A stretch of 64,000 nt of DNA. It comes from Steroidobacter agaridevorans. Lineage in GTDB: Bacteria > Pseudomonadota > Gammaproteobacteria > Steroidobacterales > Steroidobacteraceae. Below the pieces are notes generated by a model. The model worked only from the letters and a program-made list of their open reading frames with translations, was not told where the DNA came from and did not search any database. Numbering within the stretch: the stretch's first letter is position 1; the number at the start of each line of letters is the position of its first letter. Position numbers and translations under genes: made by a program. Positions 18,681 through 26,976 of this stretch are shown here, one piece after another. The stretch lies in the NCBI RefSeq assembly GCF_009932555.1, contig NZ_BLJO01000001.1, positions 1,157,872-1,221,871 on the forward strand. Direction: 5' to 3'.

Positions 18681-19037
18681 CTACATCGATGGCGACAGGA
18701 GAAACGCTTCCTCACCGGCGCTTCTCATGTGTGGCTCGAGATCGTCCAGCGACGTGTTGAGCGATTGCAGCCGCGCCCGCAGCTGGCGCACTTCCTGGAG
18801 CAGCCGCGGTACGTCCTGCCTGGCATTGACGATGAACTCGTGGTCGGCCGCGCTCGCGCCGACCAGTTCGATCGACTTGAACGTGCCAAGCTCGTTGCAC
18901 AAGCCCAACTCGATGACGCTGACGTTGACCGCCTCGGCGCTGTCGGGAAGCCAGGGCCCGACGGTAGCCGCGGCCACCCGACGCTCCATCCGGTCCAGTT
19001 CTTCCTCACTCAACTCGTCGAACGCATGCATGCTCAT
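18681..19037 (-). CDS. Ea22-like small protein at head of PKS operon
   Basis: This 118-aa protein has an N-terminal EELDRMERRVAAATVGPW segment and a DHEFIVNARQDVPRLL segment followed by a coiled-coil stretch (LLQEVRQLRARLQSL). This layout (Trp-centred start, DxxFI-x-AR-D-P-LL-x-E-V-x-x-L) is familiar from phage Ea22-like and related actinobacterial small proteins of unknown function. The start was set at 19037 because AGGAGGAG lies just upstream; an open frame runs back to 19175 without a better site. It is the first gene of the minus-strand polyketide transcription unit and is divergent from the acyl hydrolase gene. No function can be assigned. Confidence 0.65.
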   Translation of the reverse strand: MSMHAFDELSEEELDRMERRVAAATVGPWLPDSAEAVNVSVIELGLCNELGTFKSIELVGASAADHEFIVNARQDVPRLLQEVRQLRARLQSLNTSLDDLEPHMRSAGEEAFLLSPSM

Positions 19038-19236
19038 AACTCCTCCTACTCCGGCAGTTTGAGAGCGCAATGAACTCCTTGGGTTTGGCGCAGGCTCCGC
19101 CCCGTCACGTGCTGGTAACGGCTTTCTTGTTGGTGAGGAAAAGGTAGCCCAACTGGCCTGAGACGCCGCCTGCAAAGAATGACAGTAGCTGCGTCATCCG
19201 CCGATCATGTGTACTGTCAATCGCGGGGAGTTCGCG

Positions 19237-20172
19237 ATGCGCAAGACTGTCTTCATGTTTTCCGGCCAGGGCTCGCACTACTTTCGAATGGGCCAGGACC
19301 TGTTCGAACACGACCCGGTATTTCGCCAATGGATGCTGCGCCTGGACGATCTGGCGTCCTCCCTCTGCGGCGAGCGGGTCGTCGACGCCATCTACTCGCC
19401 GAGAGATCGCGAGACCTTCGATCGCACGTTGCAGACGCATCCGGCGATATTCATGGTCGAGTATTCGCTGGCGCAGAGCCTGATTCAGGCCGGCCTCAGA
19501 CCCGACATCACTCTTGGCGCCAGCCTGGGCTCGTTTGCCGCGGCAACATTGGCAGGCTTCATGCGAGTCGAAGATGCGCTGGCAGCCGTGGTTCAACAGG
19601 CTGCGGCATTCGAAGCTTGCTGCGATCGAGGCGGAATGATCGCAGTGCTGGCGGACCAGACGCTATATGCACAGCCGTACCTTCGCGAGCAGAGCGAGTT
19701 GGCCGCGATTAACTTCTCTTCGCACATGGTGGTCTCTGCGCCGCAGGCTCATCTGGCACCGATCGAACGCTCGCTCGGCGAGGGCGAGGTGGTTTACCAA
19801 CGCTTGCCGGTTTCGTACGCGTTTCATTCGCAGTGGATCGACGAGGCTCGCGCGCCCTTCGAGTCTTTCATGAGCTCGATTCGTGGTACTCCTGGCACGC
19901 TGCCGCTGGCCTCCTGTCGGGAAGCGACCTTGCTGACCGAGCTGCCGAACGATTTCTTCTGGCGTGTCGTGCGCGAACCGATCCGCTTCAAAGACACGAT
20001 CGCCTCGCTGGAACAACGAGGCGCGCACCGTTACATCGATGTCGGGCCCGCAGGAACGCTGGCGACGTTCACGAAATATTGCCTGTCGTCAGATTCGCAA
20101 TCGACGGCGCACGCCATCATGAGCCCTTTTGGGAATGAGCGTCGGAGTATGGCGGCGCTGCTGCGTGGCTGA
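19237..20172 (+). CDS. discrete acyltransferase homologue, PedC/PksD type, probable acyl hydrolase
   Basis: This 311-aa alpha/beta protein of the malonyl-transacylase fold begins MRKTVFMFSGQGSHYF; the nucleophile elbow reads GASLGS instead of the usual GHSLGE, and SYAFHS supplies the catalytic His. After the elbow, where malonyl-specific enzymes have an Arg (as in FabD), the sequence reads QQAAAFEACC with no Arg. This pattern matches the PedC/PksD-type AT homologues of trans-AT systems, which act as acyl-ACP hydrolases that clear stalled chains. ATG 19237 was chosen because GGGGAG lies 6 nt upstream; an earlier in-frame ATG at 19207 lacks a site. It is transcribed divergently from the PKS operon, and its 3' end overlaps the convergent EamA gene by 56 nt. 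A separate malonyl-AT must exist outside this window. Confidence 0.88.
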   Translation: MRKTVFMFSGQGSHYFRMGQDLFEHDPVFRQWMLRLDDLASSLCGERVVDAIYSPRDRETFDRTLQTHPAIFMVEYSLAQSLIQAGLRPDITLGASLGSFAAATLAGFMRVEDALAAVVQQAAAFEACCDRGGMIAVLADQTLYAQPYLREQSELAAINFSSHMVVSAPQAHLAPIERSLGEGEVVYQRLPVSYAFHSQWIDEARAPFESFMSSIRGTPGTLPLASCREATLLTELPNDFFWRVVREPIRFKDTIASLEQRGAHRYIDVGPAGTLATFTKYCLSSDSQSTAHAIMSPFGNERRSMAALLRG

Positions 20173-21106
20173 CGTTACTGCGAGGCTGCGCATGCACGGC
20201 AAGACATGAAACGACGCTGAGCACCACTAGCGTAAACGCCACATACTCGAGCGCGGTGGGCAGGCGCTGCTCCCACAGGAAACCGTAGATCAGCGCGAAC
20301 AGCGTCTCGAACAGAATCATCTGCCCGACCAGCGTGAGCGGCAACAGCTTGCTCATGCGATTCCACAACGCGTTGCCGACCATCGAACACAAGATTGCGA
20401 CAGCGGCCGCAACGCCGGCGAGTTTCATCCAAGCGAGCGCGGCATGTGATTCGGTAGCAAGCGCCAACGCCAGGGGAATCAGCAGAACGGCTTGGGCACC
20501 CGTCACCACACCGATGAGCATGTTCCATTCATGCGGCGATACGTGGTCGAGGCGCATCAGCCAGCGGCTATTTCCGACGGCGTAACACGTCCAGGAAATC
20601 AGCGCTCCCACGGCACAAAGCAATCCGACCACTTGTTTCAACACGGACTCGGAAGCCGGCCCAGCGAGCGCCTGCCATCCGATGCAGACCGCGCCGAGTG
20701 CGCTGAGCGCGAGTGATGGGATTAAACGGCGCAACGGCACTGCGCCCTTGTCGCGGCTGCCGACGATGGTGACGGCAACCGGCAGAAAGCCAATGACCAG
20801 AGATGTCATTGCGATGCCACCCAGGCGAACGGCACTCGCAAGCAGGATGTAATAGAGAACGTTGCCAGTGAGCGCCAGCCAGCCCAACGCAAGCCACTCA
20901 CGTCGGCCCAGCAGCGGCTTGAGTTTGTGCCAGATTGGCGCAAGCAGGCAGAGGGAGAACAGGCCGTAGAAGAAATAACGGCCGATCGTCAGTTGCAGCG
21001 GGCCGAACTCCGGCACGAGCTCCGGCGCCAGGAACACCAGCCCCCACAGCGCGCCCGCCCCGATGCCGTATGCGACACCCGCAATTGTCCGCCCATCATT
21101 CCGCAT
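20117..21106 (-). CDS. EamA/DMT-family transporter
   Basis: This 329-aa integral membrane protein has about ten hydrophobic segments in two EamA-like halves (first half begins GIGAGALWGLVFLAPELV; second half begins near GLLCAVGALISWTCYAVGN). DMT proteins export metabolites, amino acids or drugs across the inner membrane. The ATG at 21106 has GGAGG five nt upstream. It lies downstream of the AraC regulator on the same strand (69-nt gap), so HxlR-AraC-EamA may form one unit. Its 3' end overlaps the convergent polyketide acyl-hydrolase gene by 56 nt. A role in exporting the polyketide is possible, but only its position suggests it. Confidence 0.85.
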   Translation of the reverse strand: MRNDGRTIAGVAYGIGAGALWGLVFLAPELVPEFGPLQLTIGRYFFYGLFSLCLLAPIWHKLKPLLGRREWLALGWLALTGNVLYYILLASAVRLGGIAMTSLVIGFLPVAVTIVGSRDKGAVPLRRLIPSLALSALGAVCIGWQALAGPASESVLKQVVGLLCAVGALISWTCYAVGNSRWLMRLDHVSPHEWNMLIGVVTGAQAVLLIPLALALATESHAALAWMKLAGVAAAVAILCSMVGNALWNRMSKLLPLTLVGQMILFETLFALIYGFLWEQRLPTALEYVAFTLVVLSVVSCLAVHAQPRSNVSHAAAPPYSDAHSQKGS

Positions 21107-21175
21107 GCATGCCTCCGCGACACGCGCAGGGTATGTCTACGGCGGACACTCGGTCTTGACCGATGCTCTCGTGGT

Positions 21176-21919
21176 TTAGTCCCGGGCTCTTGCCTGCCGC
21201 CGGTAGGCCGCGGGCGTCATCCCGGTCGCCTTGCGCATGGCGCGGGTCAACGCACTTTGATCTGCGTAGCCGAAGCGATACGCCAGTTCGGCAATCGACA
21301 GATCGGTACTACTCAGCAGCCGACACACATGTTCCAAGCGCAGATCGGTGAGCCACACGCGGGGCGACTTGCCGAGATTCTCTTGAAAAATCGCATGGAG
21401 CCTGCTGGCGCTGATGCGGACCCGTTCCGCCATGTTCTCCACGGTCCAATCCTTCGACAGATTTGCCTCAACCGTGGCGAGTAGCCCGGCCAGTCGTGAA
21501 GGCAATTGCGGCTCATCGCCCAGCAATGCATCCACCAGCAGCGGCACCCACAGATTCAACTTGTGGGGCAGCAGCCGCTCTTTCGCGAGCAGCGCGCCCA
21601 TGTAATCGATCAGGTTGATCGCTTCCGGCGTCACCGACATGAAAGGCTGCGAGGCCAGACGATCGGCAGTTCGAGCATCGAGGTCGCGAGCACGCAGATC
21701 GAGGATCAGCGAACGGTTGAGGCCTTCACTCACCTGATCGTGTCGGGAGCCTGCCTCGACATACGCGACCACCGTTCGATCGACGATCGCCTCGCGCCCC
21801 GCGATATCCATCGACAGCTCGCCGGCGAGCGGCAACACGAGTTGGGAGAAGTCGTGAGTGTCCGCAGTGCTCTGCGTTCCGTAGGAACGGACGGCGATTG
21901 AATAGGAGGCGTTCAGCAT
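21176..21919 (-). CDS. AraC-family transcriptional regulator
   Basis: This 247-aa protein has an N-terminal cupin-like ligand domain (DFSQLVLPLAGELSMDIAGRE) and a C-terminal pair of helix-turn-helices typical of AraC/XylS proteins (ENMAERVRISASRLHAIF, then LSIAELAYRFGYADQSAL and a GMTPAAYRR end). Start 21919 was chosen because it lies just 4 nt after the HxlR stop and the cupin domain begins there; the open frame extends back to 21964 inside the HxlR gene. Tight coupling to HxlR suggests the two regulators are made together. It probably controls the downstream EamA exporter or itself; the ligand is unknown. Confidence 0.88.
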   Translation of the reverse strand: MLNASYSIAVRSYGTQSTADTHDFSQLVLPLAGELSMDIAGREAIVDRTVVAYVEAGSRHDQVSEGLNRSLILDLRARDLDARTADRLASQPFMSVTPEAINLIDYMGALLAKERLLPHKLNLWVPLLVDALLGDEPQLPSRLAGLLATVEANLSKDWTVENMAERVRISASRLHAIFQENLGKSPRVWLTDLRLEHVCRLLSSTDLSIAELAYRFGYADQSALTRAMRKATGMTPAAYRRQARARD

Positions 21920-21923
21920 CTCG

Positions 21924-22457
21924 TCACCGTGATCGAGTCTTTTTCGACGCGGCGAGATACGCATCGTTCAGACGCTGCAATACGCCGGGCCCCGCGCCTG
22001 CGCGCACCACTCGGCGTCGACCGAGGTGCAGCTCGCGCAACTCCTCCATGAATTCTTCCCACATCTGCGGCCCGCCTTCGAACAGCAGCCGCGCGCGGAC
22101 GCTGAGCTCATGAGTCACAGGCAGATGCCGCCGCCCCCATTCGCCAAGCGTCGCCATCACCGGCACCAGCTGGATGGCAGGCTCCGTCAGGCTGTAGATC
22201 AACTTCTGCTTGTGGCTCGGATCCGGCGCACAGCTGATCAACCCGACTTCCTGCAGATGTTTGAGCCGCGCCGACAGGATGTTGGAGGCGATGCCCTCCA
22301 TGTTGTTGTTCAACAGCTCCCGGAAATGCCGGTAATTGCCGAACATCATGTCCCGCAGCACCACCAGGCTCCAGCGATCGCCGAGCACCTCGGTGGCGAG
22401 ATTGATGGCGCAGCCGGATTTCACGGCCAGTGCGGCGCTGTCGATCTTGGCACTCAT
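21924..22457 (-). CDS. HxlR-family winged-helix regulator
   Basis: This 177-aa protein has the HxlR signature at its N terminus (CAINLATEVLGDRWSLVVLRDMMFG, with a Cys ahead of the helix) and FRELLNNNMEGIASNILSARL as recognition region. Members often sense redox or electrophiles, and the lone N-terminal Cys26-like residue would fit such a switch, though not proven. The ATG at 22457 is used; the longer frame starts from a TTG at 22475. It is divergent from the YCII gene with 81 nt between starts, and that gap contains repeated TGCAAC elements that look like its operator. The AraC gene follows 4 nt downstream. Confidence 0.9.
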   Translation of the reverse strand: MSAKIDSAALAVKSGCAINLATEVLGDRWSLVVLRDMMFGNYRHFRELLNNNMEGIASNILSARLKHLQEVGLISCAPDPSHKQKLIYSLTEPAIQLVPVMATLGEWGRRHLPVTHELSVRARLLFEGGPQMWEEFMEELRELHLGRRRVVRAGAGPGVLQRLNDAYLAASKKTRSR

Positions 22458-22461
22458 ACCG

Positions 22462-22516
22462 GTTGCATTGTGCAACTGGAATGGCTAGAGTCGCAACCGC
22501 TTGCAGAGTGCAACCA
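22462..22516. promoter_or_regulatory. candidate HxlR operator: repeated GTTGCA/TGCAAC elements
   Basis: Between the divergent HxlR and YCII genes lies a perfect inverted repeat GTTGCA-TTG-TGCAAC (22462-22476). Further GCAACC and TGCAACCAG copies follow at about 22492-22515. The arrangement in an 81-nt intergenic region next to a regulator suggests an autoregulatory operator controlling both genes. This is inference from symmetry and position only. Confidence 0.45.
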
Positions 22517-22538
22517 GTTAAGCCCCACGGAGCCCGCC

Positions 22539-22928
22539 ATGCAATTCCTGTGTGCCTGCTATTACGACCTCGACGCCTTCGCCAAATTCCAGCCCGAGGA
22601 CTTCAAGAAGCTCGGCGAAATCTGCGCGCCGCATGACGCTCGCCTCAAGGCGTCGGGGAAAGTCTCGCTGATCGGCTCGCTCTCCCTGCCGAATGACTTC
22701 AGGACCTTGCGCGCGCAGAAGAATGGCGCCGTGACGGATGAGCCCGGGCCCTATGAACAGACCAGGCAGCCGTTCGGCGCCTTCTTCATCGTCGAGGCCG
22801 AGAACATGGACGAAGCCGTCCGCATCGCCCGCCTGCATCCGGGCACGCATCTGGGCGACATGATGGCGGGCGGCATCGAGATCCGCCCGATCGAGAGTCT
22901 CGAACGTTGCGCTCGAGAATCGGCTTAA
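22539..22928 (+). CDS. YCII-related (DGPF) domain protein
   Basis: This 129-aa protein spans a complete YCII domain: MQFLCACYYDLDAF start, then GPYEQTRQPFGAFFIVEAENMDEAVRIA and HPGTHLG. It belongs to the DGPF/YciI-like ferredoxin-fold family that often sits beside ECF sigma factors or HxlR regulators; biochemical roles are mostly unknown. Start 22539 is where homology begins, although an open frame extends further back over the opposite-strand HxlR gene and is rejected. The divergent HxlR regulator probably controls it. Confidence 0.85.
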   Translation: MQFLCACYYDLDAFAKFQPEDFKKLGEICAPHDARLKASGKVSLIGSLSLPNDFRTLRAQKNGAVTDEPGPYEQTRQPFGAFFIVEAENMDEAVRIARLHPGTHLGDMMAGGIEIRPIESLERCARESA

Positions 22929-22932
22929 GGGT

Positions 22933-23136
22933 TCAATCCGTGGGCTGCGACGTCGGCGACAAACGCTGACGTCGTGGCAGATACCAAAGGACGACGGCCA
23001 CGGGCGCGCCAACGGTAAGCCACGCAAGCACATCGCCTGCGGAATCCGACACCAGCGCGGAGATGAGCCCGACTGCTGTCAGCACACCAAGAACGATGGG
23101 CGCGGTCCAAACGCGAACAGCAGGTTTCGCGCTCAC
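22933..23136 (-). CDS. small membrane protein coupled to PepSY gene
   Basis: This 67-aa protein starts at a GTG whose last bases overlap the PepSY stop (GTGA). It has two hydrophobic segments (APIVLGVLTAVGLISALV and WLTVGAPVAVVLWYL) and a basic tail. The overlap and composition argue for a real coupled gene. Small two-helix proteins commonly follow PepSY-associated membrane proteins in iron-related operons; the specific function is unknown. The longer ATG frame reaching 23334 is out of register with any homology and is rejected. Confidence 0.7.
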   Translation of the reverse strand: MSAKPAVRVWTAPIVLGVLTAVGLISALVSDSAGDVLAWLTVGAPVAVVLWYLPRRQRLSPTSQPTD

Positions 23137-24284
23137 GGAGCAGCCCCTTCCGCGGCGAGCGCGCCCAATCGTGCTTCGATCGGCACGTTGCGCTTCTTGA
23201 TCCACAAATAGACGCCGCTGCCGAGCACCACGATCGCGAGAACGTCGAGCAGCGCCCAGAGAATCTTCAGCACCATGCCGCCGTAGTCGCCGAAATGCAG
23301 CGGCTGCGACACCAGCAGCGCCTTCACGTACCACGGCAACGAGCGGCTATCGATGAACTCGCCGGTGCTCGCGTCGATCAACACGGGCGTGAGCAATTTC
23401 GAGGTGAGCGGCGTCGCTCCATACATGAAGGCGACGTAGTGATGCGGGCTGGAGAAATTCGTGCCGGGAAAGGCCATGAAGCTCAGCTCGGTGCCAGGCA
23501 CCGTCGCGAGCGCCTTCTTCACCGCGTCGTCGGCCGAGCTGAGGTGCTGGACCGCGGGCTCGTTCTTGTACTTCGCGGTCATCTCGCTCATCTCGGTCTG
23601 TTGCCACACGCCGAGAATCGGAATCGCCAGCGTGTTGATGACGCCTGTCACGCCCACCGTCAGCAACCAGATCAGAGTCGCGATGCCGAGCAGGTTGTGG
23701 AGATCGAGCCACTTCAGCCGCGACGAACGACCGTGCCGAACGGTGCCGAACGGCAGCTTGCGCATGAATGGCCCATAAACCACGGTGCCCGACACCAGCG
23801 ACGCGGCCAGCAGCAATCCCATGAATCCGAGGAACAAGGTGCCCGGCAGCCCGGTGAACATGTCGTAATGCAGGCGGAACATGAAATTCATGAAGCCCTG
23901 GTTCAACGGATACTCGTGCAGGAAATCGCCGGTGCGTGCGTCGAACATATAAAACGCCGATGAGTCGGGCGACTGCGGCGTCTCGGCCATGGAGACGAAC
24001 CACGCCTCCGGCTCGTCGGGATCGCGCAAGACGAACGTCACCACATCCTGCGGCCGTTTGGCGCGCGCCGCCGACACGATCTCGTCGAGGCTGACCCTGC
24101 TGGTGACACCCGGCAGCTCCGGCGGCTCCACCGAGTAGCCGGTCGCGTGATCGATCTCGTGATAGAAGATGAGCGGCAGACCGGTGATGCACAACATGAG
24201 CAGAAACAGCGTGGACACCAGGCTGGTCCACTTGTGCACCCAATACCAACGCCGAATTGCGGACGAGCTCAGCATGACGACCAT
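23133..24284 (-). CDS. PepSY-associated transmembrane protein (PiuB-like)
   Basis: This 383-aa inner-membrane protein has four main hydrophobic helices: an N-terminal helix after RRWYWVHKWTSLVSTLFL, two in the middle (GTLFLGFMGLLLAASLVSGT and LHNLLGIATLIWLLTVGVTG) and one near the C terminus (ILWALLDVLAIVVLGSGVYLW). PepSY-like extracytoplasmic regions lie between them. Conserved His residues on the helices (HKW, HYDM, LHN) could bind heme, as proposed for the family. PiuB-like proteins are linked to iron or siderophore uptake, possibly as ferric reductases. A Fur-box-like palindrome 60 nt upstream of the start supports iron control. A 67-aa membrane protein is translationally coupled downstream. 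Confidence 0.88.
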   Translation of the reverse strand: MVVMLSSSAIRRWYWVHKWTSLVSTLFLLMLCITGLPLIFYHEIDHATGYSVEPPELPGVTSRVSLDEIVSAARAKRPQDVVTFVLRDPDEPEAWFVSMAETPQSPDSSAFYMFDARTGDFLHEYPLNQGFMNFMFRLHYDMFTGLPGTLFLGFMGLLLAASLVSGTVVYGPFMRKLPFGTVRHGRSSRLKWLDLHNLLGIATLIWLLTVGVTGVINTLAIPILGVWQQTEMSEMTAKYKNEPAVQHLSSADDAVKKALATVPGTELSFMAFPGTNFSSPHHYVAFMYGATPLTSKLLTPVLIDASTGEFIDSRSLPWYVKALLVSQPLHFGDYGGMVLKILWALLDVLAIVVLGSGVYLWIKKRNVPIEARLGALAAEGAAP

Positions 24285-24343
24285 CCCAGGAAAGAGCGCT
24301 CGTTATACCGTCAACTCGGGCCAAATGCGAACCATTCCCGGCT

Positions 24344-24356
24344 GATAATTGTTATC
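24344..24356. promoter_or_regulatory. Fur-box-like palindrome
   Basis: GATAA-TTG-TTATC is a perfect 13-bp inverted repeat matching Fur half-site logic (GATAAT/ATTATC). It lies 60 nt upstream of the PepSY protein start and 84 nt upstream of the divergent beta-lactamase-fold hydrolase. Iron-responsive repression of the PepSY gene is the likely function; the box covers fewer positions than the full 19-bp consensus. Confidence 0.55.
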
Positions 24357-24439
24357 GATGGCTGTAAGCTATTGATTTCACGATAAACCTGGCTATCGTA
24401 TCGCAAGAACCACTCACTCATTGGAAGGGATAGCGCGCG

Positions 24440-26047
24440 ATGTCGAAATTCGATCGTCGGTCGTTTTTGCAGCAGGCGGGCTTGGCGACGGCAGCCCTCG
24501 GCATGGGCGCCCCGCCGTTGCGAGCGTTCGCGGATGCACGCGCTACGCCGGAAGCATCCGGCGTTTCGTCACAGTCGATTCGCACATTCCTGGCGGCGGT
24601 CGCGGGCTCATCGCATGAGATGCACAGCCTCATGATCGTGCGCCATGGCCAGAATGTGGCGCAGGGATGGTGGCGGCCCTACCGCGCCGACACGCCGCAA
24701 AGTTTGTATTCGCTGAGCAAGAGTTTCACATCCAGCGCGGTGGGGTTCGCCGTCGCGGAAGGCAAGCTCAAGGTCACGGATCGCGTGCTCGACTTCTTTC
24801 CCGACCAGGCGCCGGCGACCGTCAGCGACAATCTGAAGGCGCTGCGCATCCAGCACTTGCTGACCATGTCGGCGGGACATGCGAAGGATCCGACACCGCT
24901 GGTCACCCGCGAACAGGATTGGGTCAAGGCGTTCCTATCGTTACCCATCGAACATGCGCCGGGCAGCCTGTTCGTCTACAACAGCGGCGCCACTTACATG
25001 CTGTCCGCCATCGTGCAGAAAGTGACGGGCGAGAAACTGAGCGATTACTTGCGCCCGCGATTGTTCGCGCCGTTGCAGGTGAGTGCGATTCGATGGGCGA
25101 CGTGTCCGCTCGGCATCGACGCGGGCGGCTGGGGATTGAGTGCGACCACGGAGACGCTCGCGAAATTCGGGCGGCTGTATCTGCAGCAGGGTCAGTGGAA
25201 CGGCAAACAACTGTTGCCGCAGTCCTGGGTCCAGGAAGCGACGACCTTCAAGATACAGCAGCCCGCCACCGCGCCCGGAACCGATCTCGCGCAACTGAAA
25301 CAGACCAGCGATTGGCACCAGGGGTACGCATATCAGTTCTGGCGCTGCCGCCACGATGCGTTTCGTGGCGACGGAGCGTTCGGACAGTATTGCATCGTGC
25401 TGCCGAAGCAGGATGCGGTGATTGCAATCACCAGCGCCACTGGCGACATGCAAGGCCTGCTGAATCTGGTTTGGGAACATCTCTTGCCCGCCCTGCGGGA
25501 CAAACCGCTGCCGGCCGATGCATCGGCAAGCTCGCAATTGCAGGAACAACTCGCCGCGTTGACGTTGCCCCTGCCCTCCGGCTCACACACATCTCCCACG
25601 AGCGCGCGTATCGACGGGCGCAGATTCGAGCTGGAATCGAACAGCCTCGGCGCAAAACACGTTGCGTTTCATTTCAAGCGCGATGCGTGCAAGTTCGAAC
25701 TGACGACCGCTGCAGGTCGCTTCGACGTGGACTGTGGCATCGGTCGCTGGGCCGACGGCGTTACGTCCATGCCCGGCACGCCGCCGGAGATCAGCGGACT
25801 GGTCGGCTTACCCGTCGGCGAGCAGCCGCCAGTGAAGGTCGCAGCGGCGGGCATTTGGAAGGACGACAACACTCTCCAGATGCAATGGCGTTTCTATGGA
25901 ACGCCACATCATGACGTCGTGACCTGCCGCTTCGACGACGACCGCGTGCAGGTCGAATTCAAGAACAGCATCACAACGATCAGCGGCGGCGGGCATCCCG
26001 AAACACGGCCGGCGCTGCAGGGACGGGCCCTGCTCGACAAACGGTAA
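24440..26047 (+). CDS. Tat-exported serine hydrolase, beta-lactamase (class C/EstB) fold
   Basis: This 535-aa protein has a twin-arginine signal (DRRSFLQQAG followed by a short hydrophobic stretch and an ADA cleavage-like site), so a folded periplasmic enzyme is expected. The class C/DD-peptidase-type motifs are SLSK (nucleophile Ser91, Lys94) and YNS for the YxN element. The C-terminal 180 residues form an extra beta-rich domain. Family members include esterases, D-aminopeptidases and 6-aminohexanoate-dimer hydrolases as well as AmpC; true beta-lactam resistance is not implied. GGAAGGGA lies upstream of the ATG. It is divergent from the PepSY gene. Confidence 0.88.
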   Translation: MSKFDRRSFLQQAGLATAALGMGAPPLRAFADARATPEASGVSSQSIRTFLAAVAGSSHEMHSLMIVRHGQNVAQGWWRPYRADTPQSLYSLSKSFTSSAVGFAVAEGKLKVTDRVLDFFPDQAPATVSDNLKALRIQHLLTMSAGHAKDPTPLVTREQDWVKAFLSLPIEHAPGSLFVYNSGATYMLSAIVQKVTGEKLSDYLRPRLFAPLQVSAIRWATCPLGIDAGGWGLSATTETLAKFGRLYLQQGQWNGKQLLPQSWVQEATTFKIQQPATAPGTDLAQLKQTSDWHQGYAYQFWRCRHDAFRGDGAFGQYCIVLPKQDAVIAITSATGDMQGLLNLVWEHLLPALRDKPLPADASASSQLQEQLAALTLPLPSGSHTSPTSARIDGRRFELESNSLGAKHVAFHFKRDACKFELTTAAGRFDVDCGIGRWADGVTSMPGTPPEISGLVGLPVGEQPPVKVAAAGIWKDDNTLQMQWRFYGTPHHDVVTCRFDDDRVQVEFKNSITTISGGGHPETRPALQGRALLDKR

Positions 26048-26127
26048 TTGTCGCGACTGCCGGGCTCGGGTACCGTAGCGGCTGTCGTCCGCGGGTGGGC
26101 GACGGGCCATAACAACTAAGGGAATAT

Positions 26128-26973
26128 ATGTTCGCGCGATTCTCCCGTAGCTGGCAGCTGGTGAAGGCGAGCGGCACTGTCCTACAACAGGACAAAGAGT
26201 TGTTGCTGTTCCCGGTGTTCTCGGCCCTTGCAACTCTGCTCGTGGCAGCGAGCTTCCTCGTCCCGCTGCTGTTCACCGGCACGCTCGACGGATTGCGCGG
26301 CTGGTCGAACGACGCGACCTCGTTGCTGGTCCTGTTCCTGTTTTATCTGGTCCAGTACTTCGTCATCTTCTTCTTCAACTCGGCGCTGGTGGGCGCGGCC
26401 ATGATCCGGCTCGACGGCGGCGACCCGACGGTTGCTGACGGCCTGCGCATTGCCCGCTCGCGCATCGTGCAAATTCTCGGTTACGCAGCGATCGCCGCGA
26501 CTGTAGGTATGATCCTGCGCCTCATCGAAGAGCGCGCCGGCTTCATCGGCCGCTGGATCGCAGGCTTACTTGGCGTGGCGTTCACGGCGGCGACATTCCT
26601 CGCCGTGCCTGTTCTGGTCAGCCGCGATGTGGGCCCCATGGATGCTGTGAAAGACAGCGCGGCGCTGCTGAAAAAGACCTGGGGCAAGAACATCATCGGC
26701 AACGTCGGCATCGGCCTGGTATTCTTCTTGTTCTATCTCGGCGCACTCGGCCTCGGCGTGGTGTTCATACTGGGCGTCTCGCAGACTGGCAGCGGCCCGC
26801 TATTCATTGCCGTCCTGAGCATCGTCGTGCTCGCTGTGGTCGGTCTGGCTCTTGTGCAGGCAGCGTTGCAGGGTGTCTACTCGGCGGCACTCTATCGGTA
26901 TGCGACCGAGGGCAACGTCGGCGACGCCTTCGCCGGCCCATTGCTGAGCGACGCATTCAGACAGAAGCGCTGA
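26128..26973 (+). CDS. DUF6159-like integral membrane protein
   Basis: This 281-aa protein begins MFARFSRSWQLVKASGTVL, followed by about six hydrophobic helices (for example LLLFPVFSALATLLVAASFL and NVGIGLVFFLFYLGALGLG) and a C-terminal YSAALYRYA segment. This corresponds to the DUF6159 family of unknown function. AAGGGA lies before the ATG. It ends only 3 nt before the ferredoxin gene, which with CYP153 suggests a three-gene unit. A role in membrane handling of hydrophobic substrate is conceivable but unsupported by sequence. Confidence 0.8.
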   Translation: MFARFSRSWQLVKASGTVLQQDKELLLFPVFSALATLLVAASFLVPLLFTGTLDGLRGWSNDATSLLVLFLFYLVQYFVIFFFNSALVGAAMIRLDGGDPTVADGLRIARSRIVQILGYAAIAATVGMILRLIEERAGFIGRWIAGLLGVAFTAATFLAVPVLVSRDVGPMDAVKDSAALLKKTWGKNIIGNVGIGLVFFLFYLGALGLGVVFILGVSQTGSGPLFIAVLSIVVLAVVGLALVQAALQGVYSAALYRYATEGNVGDAFAGPLLSDAFRQKR

Positions 26974-26976
26974 ACC

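Noticed and set aside
22933..23334. 133-aa version of the small membrane protein
   Set aside because: Its first half is antiregister sequence inside the PepSY gene; the GTGA overlap defines a 67-aa protein.
24667..25914. 415-aa open frame within the beta-lactamase-fold gene
   Set aside because: Shifted-frame shadow; the other frame has a Tat signal, SxxK and YxN motifs.
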